From: Alentia gelatinosa
Taxonomy: Eukaryota > Annelida > Polychaeta > Phyllodocida > Polynoidae
Length of the DNA: 64,000 bases
Assembly: GCA_950022655.1 (NCBI GenBank)
Contig: OX465584.1
Coordinates: forward strand, 50,760,723-50,824,722
Reading direction: 5' to 3'
Part shown: positions 1-11,162 of the stretch, piece after piece
Layout of the letters: every line of letters starts with the position of its first letter
Numbering within the stretch: the first letter of the stretch is position 1
Translations under genes and position numbers: made by a program
Notes under the pieces: generated by a model
The model's input: only the letters and a program-made list of their open reading frames with translations
Databases searched by the model: none
What the model was told of the DNA's origin: nothing

Positions 1-1099
1 AATAAAGTGGTTATTAAGATGAAGTATAATAATACATGATATAATTGACAAATAGAGTATAGTGTCAATTATGATAATAAAAATGAAATATTGTTATGAA
101 TTATATATAACAATAAAATAGCCCTACGTGAGTAGGATGAGAAAGAGATAAGGTTGTGGGTGGGTGGGTGGGAAGAAAAATGTAGTACATGTGTACTGGA
201 TGGAGGGTCGGGCAGGAGTGAGGGGTAGGCGAGGGCCGAGTGGACGCACTTGAGAGCTTAGTGAGTGTGAAAGCCGCGAGGTGGCAGGTGGGGAGCCCAT
301 GAGGTGCGTTAGAGGGGGACACCGGGGGGAGCAATGACCACCCCTGACCATAGGCCATGGGTTGCCCATTATTGCTCACTCTACTTCCCAAACTGGCCAC
401 ATCAGGGCATGGCCCCAACATGACACTGACACCTGAGTTGTTACTGACATGAGTGGCCCTCCTGGCATGTGTGACAGACCGGACCAAAACTGGTCAGTCC
501 TAATTGGCTGTTGCTTCACCAGCCAATCCCAGTACAGAGTTAACAAGCTTACCCTGTACCCAGATGCCACCTGCTGTTTGTGTTTAAGCTGGATGAACAT
601 GTCATTGAATCAGCATTAAAATTCAGTCTTATGGTCTTGACTCATAGTAGTGTAGTTAGATGAGGCATATCTGTTTTCACCACTCTCTCTAACCATTTGC
701 GACCACATAATAGAGAGAATAGGGAAGCGGAGCGGGGGAAGATCCAGCGTCCTACTGCATACCCTAGTTTCGGCGAATCTGATTGGCTGAGGCATGCATG
801 TGACCCTTTTGCACTCAGATCATTGGTGTTTGGTCAGTGACGTTTAGCATGTTCATGCCAACCAGCTGACAGTGTTGTTATGGGGTACTGTGTGTGTGTG
901 TGTACACATAGTTCCTGTGGGGTTCTTACAGTGTAGAACCCTATGTCAGAGAAAAACCTACACCTAGCTTTGAGCAAGGCTAGGAGGAAGCTAGGAACTA
1001 TATTAGATTTACAGCCCTTGTTGAATCCAAGGCACTAGGGGGTGCAGACTTCGACGACCAGCGTCAAAGTGAGCATGTAGCAAGGGATTTACCCTCATA
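1..1099. other. No recognisable gene; low-complexity flank
   Basis: I see no exon or transposon protein here. There is a short TGGG-type run near 155-171 and a GT run near 890-902. The open frames at 101-600 show no domain and overlap a possible LTR listed separately. Confidence 0.5.
470..695 (+). mobile_element. Possible LTR end followed by a primer-binding-like site
   Basis: The stretch starts with TGTGACAGACC and ends ACCA. It is followed at 696 by TTTGCGACCACAT, which looks like the tRNA primer-binding region that follows the 5' LTR in Gypsy-type elements. No second copy, target duplication or gag frame was found, so this is only a suggestion. It could equally be unrelated repeat sequence. 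Confidence 0.22.
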
Positions 1100-1379
1100 T
1101 TTCTCACGTGGTTTTGACTGTTCTCTTGTCTCTTCAGGCAAAATGCGGTAGGTATTCTTCTGTAGTCTTTCTGCCGGCGTTTCCCCCCTGGAAGAGGAAA
1201 CTGCAGCCCTCAATTTATTTTTACCACTTTTCAGTGGGAAAAATTCGGGTTGTCATCTCTCTTTTATTTGTAGTTCTAGCTGCTGCAAGGTTGGAACAAT
1301 TTTTTTATGACGTGGTATTTTGGTAGGGGTGGGACTAGGGTGAAAGAAGCTAGCCGTACCTGTTGTCCATAGTTTTTAG

Positions 1380-2935
1380 GCCCTCTGGAGAGTGTGATCT
1401 CAATTGGTGCATTCATTGAACTCAATCTTGTTTCTCAGTCTTGCTGCTTCCTTAGACTCTGGGTGTCTGTCGATGAAGTCGAGAATGTGAACCTTCACGT
1501 CCTCGTTTTCGTTGTATGTTTTCTGGTTGAAGTGTTGCGGTATTTCATTCTTGCTTGAGTTTTTGCTGATGCAATTGCATGTTTTGCATTCTATGCAGTA
1601 TATCACATTAGAGCTGTTGCATGTCACTTTCCATTTCGTTTGGTGTTTCTTCCCCGTCATATTGGACTTGATGTGTTCGTCAATGTTGGGCAATATTTGC
1701 CGTTTGCCTTCATACATTTGTTGTTCTTTTTTCTGGTCCTTTCATAATCCTCTCTTCCCTGTTGTGAAGGTGTGGTTGCTCGTTATTTCTTGGCTTCTCT
1801 GTTTTATTGTTTTGATCTTCGTTTTTGGGTCTGTAGTTCGTTCTTGCTCTTACTGGGCAGTCCCTGACGTTTTAGGTACATTTGGTATAACTTTCTTCTT
1901 ATATAGATCTTTCATGGTGGTTGATCTTGCTAGAATGAAAAAATCTAGTTATTTTCTATAATGTTTCCCAGGTTGTTGTTTTCTGGTTGATAGGTGGTGA
2001 CCAGGACTATTTCATCATTGTTGTTTCTATCCTTTTTTTTATTTGTTGTCAAGTAGTGTTGTTCGTTTCTTCATGTCCTTGCATTCATTGATTAGTCCTG
2101 GGGGTATCCTTTTGATTTGAATTCTTCCATCTTTCTTTTGCAGTGTCGTTGGTAGTCTTCATCTTTTTTGCAGATTCGTCGTAGCCTGAGGAATTGTGAA
2201 AATGGCAGGCTTTTTTGGTCGCCTGAGGGTGTGCAGAGTCATACGCTAGGTAGGTGTTTGCATCTGTCGGTTTGGTGTAGAGGTCCGTGTAGAGTTCCAT
2301 TGTGTCAGTTTTTATTTTCACCATCGTGTTGAGAAACAAGATTCCAGTATTGGAGTGTTCTGATGTCAAAAAACGATTTTTCTGCTGAAAACGCGACACA
2401 GATCCCATCAGATCACTGTATGCACACAGTAGAGAGAATTTTACATATGTGTTCTGATGTGAACCTGATTGTGGGTTGGTGTTTGTAAAGGTCGTCCACC
2501 CATTTATTGAGGGCCTCCTCTCTATGGTTCCAGATGATGAAGACGTCGTCGATGTATCTTAGACATACAGTGGCTTTGGGGCCTCGTTTCTCATGTAATT
2601 TTATTTCCAGGTTCTCCATGGATGAAGAGATTGGTGTATGAGGGTGCCAGTCTCGTCCCCATCGCTGTGCCCCTGATTTGTTTGTAGTGTTTCCCGTTGA
2701 ATTGTATGTTGTTCTTTTTCAGAACCAGTCCTAGAAGTTCTACTATTGACTCGTTGCTGGGTTTGAAACGCTTGGTCCGAGTAGCTTCTATCCCCTCGTC
2801 ATTGGGAATGTCTGTGTAAAGTGACCCTATGTTTTGGGTGGCTAGTATGGTCCCTTCTTTCAGTTTCCCAAAGTCTTCTATCTTTCTGCTGAAGTCATTT
2901 GTGTCCTTCACATAAGATTTACGTAGTGTCAACTA
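1380..2935 (-). pseudogene. Degenerate Penelope-like retroelement (RT plus GIY-YIG endonuclease)
   Basis: Read on the minus strand, fragments of one ORF follow each other in the Penelope order. At 2932-2591 are RT palm segments (SLYTDIPNDEGIE, GTAMGTRLAPSY). At 2619-2413 is the catalytic RYIDD box. At 2408-2085 is the segment with YTDLYTKPTDANTYL. After a poorly conserved linker, 1717-1400 holds the GIY-YIG-like C-terminal part (NSSNVIYCIECKTC, then IDRHPESKEAARLRNKIEFN). Penelope-like elements use a telomerase-related RT fused to this nuclease for target-primed insertion. Here the frame is broken several times, the N-terminal region upstream of 2935 is missing, and the GIY-YIG core is eroded. 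The copy is more decayed than the related one at 55-57 kb. Its 3' flank at 1310-1390 resembles that copy (an ACGTGGTATTT block). Confidence 0.85.
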
Positions 2936-3063
2936 CAAGGAGAATAGGGCCACACAGATCGAAATCATTGTAATGTTGTATTTATTACTCACCTTTTGAG
3001 TAATTATGAGGGAAAAATCTAGTATATAATTAGAAATTTGACCCTAGTGCCATGCACTATTTA

Positions 3064-3607
3064 TGTAGTTGACCACTGGTCGCTGAAAGTGTATGACCAC
3101 TTTTCGTGAAGCGGCAGTCAACCATTGGCTGAGACAATAGTCGCTACCCCGTGCTAACGCCTCAACACGGGTGGGTTTGGATCAAGTCCTTAGAAAAGCT
3201 AGGGAGATGCAGGATCTATAACCAATGCTTAACTAAGAAAACACAAAGCCAGACTCAGGACTATTTAGATACAAACAGTTTATTGTATCTCAACGGTACA
3301 GTCTGTTGGTGCTGCGGGGCACCAACTAGCACAGGAAGAGATTAAGGTCTCTTCCACATTGAAAGGTCCCAAAGAAACCTTACCAACTTTGAGGCTCCAG
3401 GCATTCACTCAACTGAGAGGTACCATGAGAAGACCTGTCGACCTGCTGCAGACTCAGTCTTTATATACTGACTGAGTTACATAATGCAGGCGACCCTGTA
3501 GTATTTGCATACATGGGTCCACCGGCCTTACCGCACAGCAGGGATCGGCACTCGTGCCACCTAGCGTAAAGTGAAAACAACACTGCTCGACTACCCTGAC
3601 CCCTACA
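3064..3607 (-). mobile_element. Solo LTR with TTTA target duplication
   Basis: On the minus strand the sequence begins TGTAGGGGTCAGGG and ends CTACA, a TGTAG/CTACA pair typical of LTR termini. The 4-bp duplication TTTA lies at 3060-3063 and 3608-3611. Inside are a TATATAAAG promoter-like box and an AATAAA signal. The element at 54066-54587 has the same ends and the same internal blocks (GTGCCGATCCCTGCTGTGCGG, shared GCTGAGTCTGG-type region), and a third partial copy lies at 40435-40813. No internal region flanks it, so it arose by LTR-LTR recombination. Confidence 0.85.
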
Positions 3608-3789
3608 TTTATATGAATTAGTTCCTGTAATGCCCATCAGGTGGCCGAAAATGCTGTATCCTCCTATGAGATTCCGGAGGTCTGAATTCTACTCAGTAGC
3701 GATCTGTTAGCTCCAGAAGCTTAGCATGGAGACTCCATACCAGGTGGGTAATAAACATGTATACTCCTGACACTTGGACTGGTCAGGCT

Positions 3790-5015
3790 GTATAGCCATG
3801 GCAACCGATGCACCCTGTGCATCATGCTGGGGATGGGCCACAACCTTCTACTGGGCAGTGATTTTCTGAGGGAGAGTTTGGCTGTGGTTGATTACCAGCA
3901 GCAAGAGGTGTTTATTGCCAAAAAGCCAAATCCATTCTCATGGACGACACACAGGGAACTATTTCTGAAATGCTTACTGAGCTTCACTACTGAAGGAAAC
4001 GCTTCCCAGCAATATTGCTAGATAAGGGAACCCCACTGGCTTACATGGGTATTGTCAAGATGGTGATAGACATTAGGGATACCAGGCCGATCAACCAGCC
4101 TCCCTATTTCTTCTCTCTCCCTAAGCAGCAAATTGTTGACCAGAAGCTGGATAAAATGCTGGCGTAGGGGATCATCGCACCCTCATCTTCCCCCTGGACC
4201 AACCTGTTGATGCTCATAACAAAGAAGGATGGGTACATCCACTTCTGTGTGAACTATTAATTGTTCAACAGGGAGGGACACCTATCCCCTTACCTGAATT
4301 CAAGAACTCATAGATTCATTGGGCGGTGCCACTGTCTTCTCTTTGCTGGACCTCAAGTCTAGATACTGGTAAGTCCCAATGGACCCCAGTAGCTTAGAGA
4401 AGACAGCCGTTGCCATGCACCTAGGCCTGTTTAAGGCCCGGCGTCCACCTACTACGATATGGCACCGATATGGTCTACGATGCACCTCACGATACAAAAT
4501 CTAAATTGCGTCGGAAGGTCACCTAATATCGGGGCAGTTGACCACGTTTCTGCGATTAGACACCGATATAATCCCCATACAATGCGTGGTGGATTGGCAT
4601 GTCTAGACATATGTCTACGATTTTACACCTTCCCGATATGTCTCCGATATTTGCTTTTTGTATCGGTGCCATATCGGTAGGTCTAAATTTCCATCGTAGT
4701 AGGTGGACGCCAGACCTTAGTTTCAGCAGATGCCGTTTGGACTCTGTAATACCCCTGTGATGTTCCAGAGAATGATGAACTACATCATTGTGCCCCTGAA
4801 ATGCTTTGTGATGGTCCACTTCTCCAAGACCTAGGAAGACAATCACAAGCACATGGCCCTGGTACTCCAAGTGCTCCAGGATAATGGACTTGTCGTCAAA
4901 GAGAGTAAGTGTCACTTTGGCATTCCAGAAGTCAAGGGGTAGTTGTCAATGCTGACAGTGTACGGTCAGATCCCAAGAAGGTTGAACCCATACTTGACAT
5001 GGCTTTCCCTCAGAT
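3790..5015 (+). pseudogene. Gypsy-type pol relic (protease to RT), split by a MITE
   Basis: Translated pieces follow Metaviridae pol. The protease C-terminus is at 3820-4000 (LLGSDFLRESLAVVDYQQQEV). RT blocks are at 4085-4265 (PINQPPYF, DQKLDKMLA, IIAPSSSPW, KKDGYIHFCVNY). After the insertion come FQQMPFGLCNTPVMFQRMMN and a segment ending DPKKVEPILDMAFP near 5010. The RT catalytic Tyr-Leu-Asp-Asp box is replaced by VHFSKT followed by a stop. Further stops and frameshifts occur throughout, so the copy is dead. It lies on the + strand, while the neighbouring solo LTR is on the minus strand, so the two are unrelated insertions. Confidence 0.85.
4434..4716. mobile_element. Small Harbinger-like MITE inserted in Gypsy pol (TSD TTA)
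   Basis: The ends form a 19-bp perfect inverted repeat (GGCGTCCACCTACTACGAT at 4440-4458, its complement at 4693-4711), extended by a few imperfect bases to 4434 and 4716. TTA flanks both sides (4431-4433 and 4717-4719), the 3-bp target duplication known for PIF/Harbinger elements. The insertion separates GLFK from FQQMPFG of the Gypsy RT, so the host element pre-dates it. The interior is rich in CGATA motifs. The same terminal motif caps the large satellite-bearing structure at 26.0-36.35 kb. Confidence 0.8.
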
Positions 5016-5910
5016 GTAAAGGCTGCATGTCACCTTCTTGGCTCAGCAACCTACCAAGAAAAACCCTTTATACGAGGGAACTTTATACTGGAACAACCTA
5101 CACGGCGAAATTCAAGACACAATTTCTATATACTCTTATAAAAAATATGCCAGGTTAAAAAGTAAGATCCTGTTTGAGGTAGACATCTAAGAGACGGATG
5201 ATGAACATGAGTATTGAATATGTATTTCCTAATCCCATTTCATCTCATCATCATTATTATTTACAACTGTATTTTGTAAATTATTTACATGTACATGGAG
5301 GTCTGAGCCGTTTAATGTTTTCTGGAATGTACATGCCCGAAGAAAGGCATACAAAACCTGCAATAAGCAGACTGCCTGTAATTGCTACTTTTTCTCTTGA
5401 ATAAAGAAAAAAGGTTCCCCTGTTGCAGTTGTCAGGAGTGGCTGTTGCGAGAGGTTGAAAATGGTTCATAGTTTTGTAATTCAGTTTGCAGTAAAAAAAT
5501 TGTCTAACTCTAAGTTTTCGGTGAATACGATCCATCTCTATTTTCCTCTACTCTTTGTGTGTTAAACAGTTATTTTGGATCCATGTCCTAAAAGTCACGA
5601 AGTCCTCGTCAGTATACAATAACTCTATTAATTTTGCCTTTGGTGTAAATAACCATGTTGTAAGCATATGATATTATTTTAGAGTTGGGTTTAGTATTCT
5701 TCGGTGATATCAACACAGCGGAATCACATGTTGATAGTACTGAGAATTTCTACTCTTGTATAGACATGTATGATTTAACATTAACAGAATATATTATTAT
5801 ATACCCCTTTGATTATTACCCTTTTAAATTACTACTATACATACAAACTCCATTGTGTCATCACCTAATTATGCATTTATTAAGATGATTGTTTCTAATT
5901 AACACGATGA

Positions 5911-5972
<62 letters not shown>

Positions 5973-6045
5973 ATAGAGAGAGATTTTAATACCTGAGATC
6001 AGTGAATAAACTGCAAAGATATATCTAATACACCTTCATCTACAG
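5016..6045. other. No gene seen; intron or upstream sequence with AT microsatellite
   Basis: AT-rich sequence with an (AT)n run at about 5910-5962, just upstream of the SEA exon. No convincing upstream exon of that gene was found here. The open frames in this stretch show no domain or splice context. Confidence 0.5.
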
Positions 6046-6244
6046 ACAATGCAAGTAACATCCGAGGCTCTTAATGGAACTGCCTGTGGCACCTCTGAAT
6101 TCAAGTACAGCAATGGCAGCGTTATTGCAGACTTTAGCCTGATTGTCACACTACTGGCTCCTTCTAACACACCAGCCATACTACAAGCTGTTTTCCGAAA
6201 CCTCAACTCTGGTGGCTTAAGATTCATCGACTCGACTTTCTCCA
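6046..6244 (+). CDS. SEA-domain exon of a single-pass membrane protein
   Basis: The exon is bounded by a pyrimidine-rich acceptor (CTTCATCTACAG, ending at 6045) and a GTAAGA donor at 6245. Its frame gives about 66 residues with the C-terminal half of a SEA fold: EFKYSNGSVIADFSLIV, a spacer with a Pro/Ala helix, then RFIDSTFSS. SEA domains sit outside the cell next to the membrane in mucin-like and proteoglycan-like proteins, and often self-cleave at a GSVVV-type site. Here the GSVIADF strand is present. The exon ends with one base of a codon, and the exon at 8873 starts with the missing two, so the join is in phase. The N-terminal exons are not visible in the window. Confidence 0.8.
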
Positions 6245-8872
6245 GTAAGATCAATATATATTTCTTTTGTTTCATATGAATATGCCCAAGGTGGTGAGTC
6301 GTCTTCACTCTGAATTTTCTTTATTAGCACTGCACGAAAACCCCAACTGTTTTCATATGTATATGACTGCCTTTTACCCCAGCGTATGTGGCAAATACAA
6401 TACAGTTTATATATGTATACGGAAGCATAATGGCTGTATTTGCCGCCAAGCTTATATGAGAAGAAATATACTGTTCGCAATATATATATATATGCTGGTT
6501 GTATACTTGTTTTATACGTTTGGCGTATATGTATACTAATAAAAAAAAAAGTGAACGACCGCCCTGCCCCTGCCACCCTGTCTCCTCCTCTTCAATTTTT
6601 GACCACTCATCTGTGCCGAGCCCCTGCCGTGCCCTGCCACCCCTCACGCCCCCTAGCCGCCCCCCCCCCCCCCCCCAGCCATGTTGGTAGAGATTTAGGT
6701 GGTCTCAGTGGTATGTATGCATGGTCGGGGTAGGGGTAGGGGTAGGGGTCAGAGTTGGAGTCAGAATCGAGAGCGAGGACCTCAGTGTTGTTACAGGCAC
6801 AGTGCAGGGAGGGGGAGGGGGTGGCGGGTGCGCGGTGGGTCTACAATCAAAACTTCTTAAAGCCTTATAAAAGGAAATATCAAAACCCTACAGAAGAGTG
6901 ATGTTTTAAAAGAAAAATCTTTTCTAAAAACGTAAAAAACCAAAGAATGCTTGGTTTATCATATGTATATCATGAAAAGTTGATAGAATGGGTTTTAGAA
7001 CGAATTCATAATCAAAATTTTCCATATACCAAGGACTTCGTGACTAATGGCAAATAAAATCAAACAACAGTGGTGTCCTCTAGTTGCAGAGATCGGAATG
7101 AAATACAACAGAATCAGGCGTATATATGACGTATATATGACTGCAACATGAACCCTTATATATGCCTATAGTGATGCGTATACACAACGGAAAATATAGA
7201 CTGGCCTCAGTCCCTGTGTCCTACCCCTCCACCCCTTCTGAGTGACACAGGGACTGGTCTCATCCGTAATCGGCCGTGTAGACTGGCGCGATTTTGCACC
7301 ACACTCCCCAAGCAGAGGTCTGGCTACTGGTCAGGATATCTGCTGGGAGATTTATACCCTCTCACTTTGATCTCAATCGAGACATAGTCAGGGGTAGGCG
7401 AAATATATTGCTATGACAACACAGGCGGCCAGGGAACTGGAGGAGGGGAGGGGGGAGGGGTAGAGGGGGGTATAGGGTTACAGGGAGTGGCTTGGGGTCA
7501 TAAACAGGAGATTCTGGTCAGAGTGGACAAGTCTTTGATTCATGGGCCAGTCAGAGAAGGACACATGCTATAATGAATTGTATTCCGATGTTCTTAAATC
7601 ATTTAATGGATGTTCATAATCAAAGACTTGAGCAAGTCTACGGAAAATAGTACTACCTTATATACGCAAAATCATATTCACAGGGTGTAATTTCTGTGTA
7701 TAGGAGTTTTTGCACAGTGTTGCATAACATGTTACTCATGATCTAGCATTCCGGGCAGCTAACAAAATCAGAGGCTATTATCTGTTTGATGTAACTGATA
7801 GGCTCAATGACCTTGCTTTTGTCGAGGCTTATCTACTTGTACTGCCACATATTCAATTTTGGCATGAATTGTGGGTAGGCACCTTGATAGCTGTACCTAC
7901 TGCTGAAAAAGTGACTAGTGTCCAACTTTTGGTCAGCATACTCTTCAGTAAGTTCCAAACTCATAGGGTGATAATGTCATGTGATCTCTTGCCTTCACTC
8001 TCACTGGTCTTTATGCCACTTTCCACTGCCCGACTATTCACCACCAACTTGCGGTCAGGAACAACCAATGCCAGAATATAAACAGACATGCAGAGAAGTG
8101 TTCACCTAGCTATTAATTGCGCATAGTTTGTGCAAAAAGGCCACCACCAACTTTATTTATCCACGACCAACAGGATCAAAGCGATTTGAAATCGTCGGTC
8201 ATGGTGCAAGCGGGTTACGGTTATGATCTGAAGGTTTGCTACTCATAATTAATTAGATAACTGCTTAGTTGTTATGGTATCGAACATATTTCTCCAAGAC
8301 CTTAACAGATTTTATGTACTTATACCACGGATATGACATTTGAGCACCGTTGTTTTGAATGTGCTTTTTCTATGCTTTCTTGTTTACGCCTGACTCGATT
8401 AATTTAGCCTTGTTTATGTTTACGGTGGGTTACGGAAAACTATCCATAGGCTCAATCTAACTCAAACCTTTTAATTGTTATTGACTTATAATTTCACGCT
8501 CATTCATATATGGTAAACATGAGAGTATTACAAGAAAATGATAGGATAGTGAGATATAGTCAGGTCAGTTTGCACAGCCTCCTCTTACCCCTACCAGATT
8601 TACATGGTGAGTTGAGGCATGAATACCACAGTATTCTATATTGAGTGGTGTATTGCTGTAGGGTGACAGAAAGGACCAGCATGAGGATGGCATTATGTGC
8701 CATAGGTGACACAGACATGGTCACCTTTGAAATTATAAATAGCAGGAAAGTCAATAATAGATTTGATAGCCACAGAACTTATCATTCGTTTCTGCCATTA
8801 TACCTTGGTGATCAATTATCACATTACTATTGTCAAACAAATAGTGAATTAATTTGTTTATCTTACCCACAG
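6245..8872. other. Intron of the SEA gene, with repeats
   Basis: No further exon recognised. It contains a copy of the CACTGCACGAAAAC/GCGTATATA repeat (6329-6545), a poly-C tract near 6660-6676, G-rich GGGTAGGG-like runs near 6730-6755 and 7440-7475, and another GCGTATATA piece near 7100-7200. Confidence 0.5.
6329..6545. repeat. Dispersed CACTGCACGAAAAC / GCGTATATA repeat, copy 1
   Basis: The left end reads CACTGCACGAAAACC. The interior has CAGCGTATG, GCTGTATTTG and TATACGTTTGGCGTATATG blocks shared with copies near 23.8-24.4, 39.4-39.5, 39.7-40.0, 44.3-44.5 and 62.3-62.8 kb. The family looks like a foldback MITE built of short TATACGCC palindromes. No coding capacity. Confidence 0.55.
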
Positions 8873-9255
8873 ACAACCCAATCTCTATAGTTTCACCTAC
8901 AACTGAAGTTCCAACTGAAACTATTAATAAGACAGAAATACCTACAAACTCAAGTGTGATGCCAACTCCTTCAACTCCACCAGATCAAACCAAAACACTG
9001 GTGGTGGCTATAGTAAGCACAGGTTTTGCCTTGCTGGTACTGGTTACCTTGGTAATACTCATCTTATGTAGTGCAAAGAGACGGCAAGAAGTCATTCCTA
9101 TAGGGATGAAGAGATCACCAGGTCCACATCCACTTCAACTGCCTCAGAGATACTGGAGATCAGGTAGGAGTATGGTGGTACCTTCACCGCAACCATATGC
9201 AGCTGCAGGTCCCCCAAACCTCCTGCGATCTAATCTTCCAGCTGCCCAACGACAG
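8873..9255 (+). CDS. Stalk, transmembrane and tail exon of the SEA membrane protein
   Basis: Acceptor TTATCTTACCCACAG ends at 8872 and donor GTATGT starts at 9256. The exon encodes a Thr/Pro/Ser-rich stalk of about 40 residues with N-glycosylation-type sites (NKT, NSS). A hydrophobic membrane segment of about 24 residues follows (VVAIVSTGFALLVLVTLVIL), with a stop-transfer Lys-Arg-Arg after it. The rest is the start of a Pro/Arg/Gln-rich cytoplasmic tail (IGMKRSPGPHPLQLP). The phase-1 junction with the SEA exon and the phase-0 end support a real spliced gene. The order SEA, stalk, membrane, tail is typical of cell-surface mucin-like or matrix-anchoring proteins. No specific orthologue is recognised. 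Confidence 0.85.
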
Positions 9256-9581
9256 GTATGTACAGCTATTACTTACACTACTTGTAAAACTCATTTTATC
9301 ACACACTTTAATATATCAAAAGTGGAATAATATTTATGATATAAAATGTATGTATGAGAAAATTAAAAGATGGTATGTTGATTGAGATTGATAAAATTTA
9401 CTGCTTGAAATGAGGCAGCTATCTTGTATGCATTACTTTTATGTGCTGCTTACTGGCAGGTTTTCTTCTCTCTCTTAGATAATGAGGAGAATTCTTTTTA
9501 AAATTTCTATATCCACCAGACTTAGTTACAGAAACAAATAGATTCTAACGACAGTTCACCTCTCTTTTCTACCTCCTACAG

Positions 9582-9638
9582 GTCATTAGAATACCAAATG
9601 TATTTGCAAATCAGCCAAGATATCATCCAGTCAGACCA
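9582..9638 (+). CDS. Short cytoplasmic-tail exon of the SEA membrane protein
   Basis: Bounded by acceptor ACCTCCTACAG (ends 9581) and donor GTAAGT (starts 9639). It is 57 bp, 19 codons in phase 0 on both sides, matching the phase-0 end of the previous exon. It encodes VIRIPNVFANQPRYHPVRP, continuing the Pro/Arg/Asn-rich tail. It is too short to show a domain. Confidence rests on the consensus splice sites and phase agreement. Confidence 0.75.
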
Positions 9639-9743
9639 GTAAGTACAATGTGCCAATCAGATGCTATGCAGTTTCATCACTTTTAACAATGGAAGGCAGA
9701 TTCTGCCTACTGTATTAGGGGACTTGGGAGCTTTATGTAATTA

Positions 9744-9974
9744 TGGAATAAGGACTATTGAACTATATTTGCTTGTGAATTGCTTTTAATCTCCAATGCC
9801 TCCAAACTGACAATACCAGTGTATTCCAAAAAATTGCTTCATCACCCTTTCCTTTGTCAATGGAATAAGGACTATTGAACTATATTTGCTTGTGAATTGC
9901 TTTTAATCTCCAATGCCTCCAAACTGACAATACCAGTGTATTCCAAAAAATTGCTTCATCACCCTTTCCTTTGG
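9744..9974. repeat. Near-perfect 117-bp tandem duplication in an intron
   Basis: The segment beginning TGGAATAAGGACTATTGAAC at 9744 repeats at 9861 with no visible differences over about 114 bp. It lies in the intron between the 9582-9638 exon and the terminal exon. Either a very recent duplication or an assembly join. Confidence 0.9.
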
Positions 9975-11129
9975 CTATTTGGTGTCCACACATTATTTAT
10001 TTAATGTTCATCGCATCTTTTAGAATGTTAAATGCTTATTGTTATCATTGATGAGAATACCAAAAGCAAGTTACTCACTTGGGCTTGTATGGCCCTGTAC
10101 ATTTACCCTTTCACTACCCTGCACAGCACAAATTACACATCCTGAAACACACCCCCGCAGCACCATTTGCACCCCTATAGCATGCTGGCGACTTTCACAA
10201 TATAACCTCATGACATCACACCTTCATGGTATTCCAAAATACTTGGGATGTTATATAATAGTAATGATATTAACTATTGTTGTATATTTATATAATGGAT
10301 ATGTAATTCATAATCAGATAATAGACTATGTACGCATTTGGTGTCTCACTGTGACTTATCATCTGTACATATATACTTATTGTGGTTTACAAGAGCGATA
10401 TCAATATGTATGTTAAACATGTGTTGCCAAATGTTATTGTACATACCATGGGAGTGTTGTTAACACACCATAGTCTACATTGTATTGCAAGAGCGGTCAG
10501 TAGACCGAAATCAATAAAGATGTCTATAAGAAAAAAAAGAAATAGTTTTATACAGAAAGTTCAGAAAGATATTGAAATATTCGCATCATTTCATTTAAAA
10601 AATAGCAATTATTTTCAGTTGTGTTTTCAATTACTTCAAGTACAATATTACTTTTTAGAAATGAACTTTCCATCCTGAAGGATAAGCTATACATTCAAGT
10701 CACATATATAATATTAAAAGCCATCTCAAGACTTAAACTCACAACAGCTTGATGATTTGCCCCAAACGCTATCCCTCCTTTCACTTGGTTTTATATATTT
10801 ATCAGGTACTAGAGAGCTTGATAATTTTTTTCCGGGTGAAATGCAGTGCTGGGCTCAGTATCACATGTTTTTGTTTGCTCGGTCCTTTCACATGGCAAAC
10901 CCGATTGAATTTAATCACATAGTCAGCAGGTCTGCACATCAACTTGGCTCTAATCCATCATGGTCAAATCATAAATAATGTAGCTCATTTTTCCCTTTGA
11001 CGATGCTAAAATGTCATATTTGGGTTGATGAAGAGAATGTCTCAACTCAAATTATGTAATTCACAAAGTATTGGAAGATGTAAATGTTTAATGCAGTTCT
11101 GAATAGATTTATTTGTGTTTTGTTCACAG
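9975..11129. other. Last intron of the SEA gene; no other gene seen
   Basis: AT-rich intronic sequence. Open frames at 10039-10978 lack splice context and domains and are treated as chance. Confidence 0.5.
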
Positions 11130-11162
11130 GTGACAGGAACGAGATATTGGCATCGGTACTGA
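11130..11162 (+). CDS. Terminal exon of the SEA membrane protein
   Basis: Acceptor TTTTGTTCACAG ends at 11129. In phase 0 the exon reads VTGTRYWHRY and then TGA at 11160-11162, so the protein ends with a short aromatic and basic C-terminus. The phase agrees with the preceding 57-bp exon. A downstream AATAAA at 11473-11478 is a possible polyadenylation signal, giving a 3' UTR of about 330 nt. Alternative splicing cannot be judged. Confidence 0.7.
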   Translation: MTGTRYWHRY

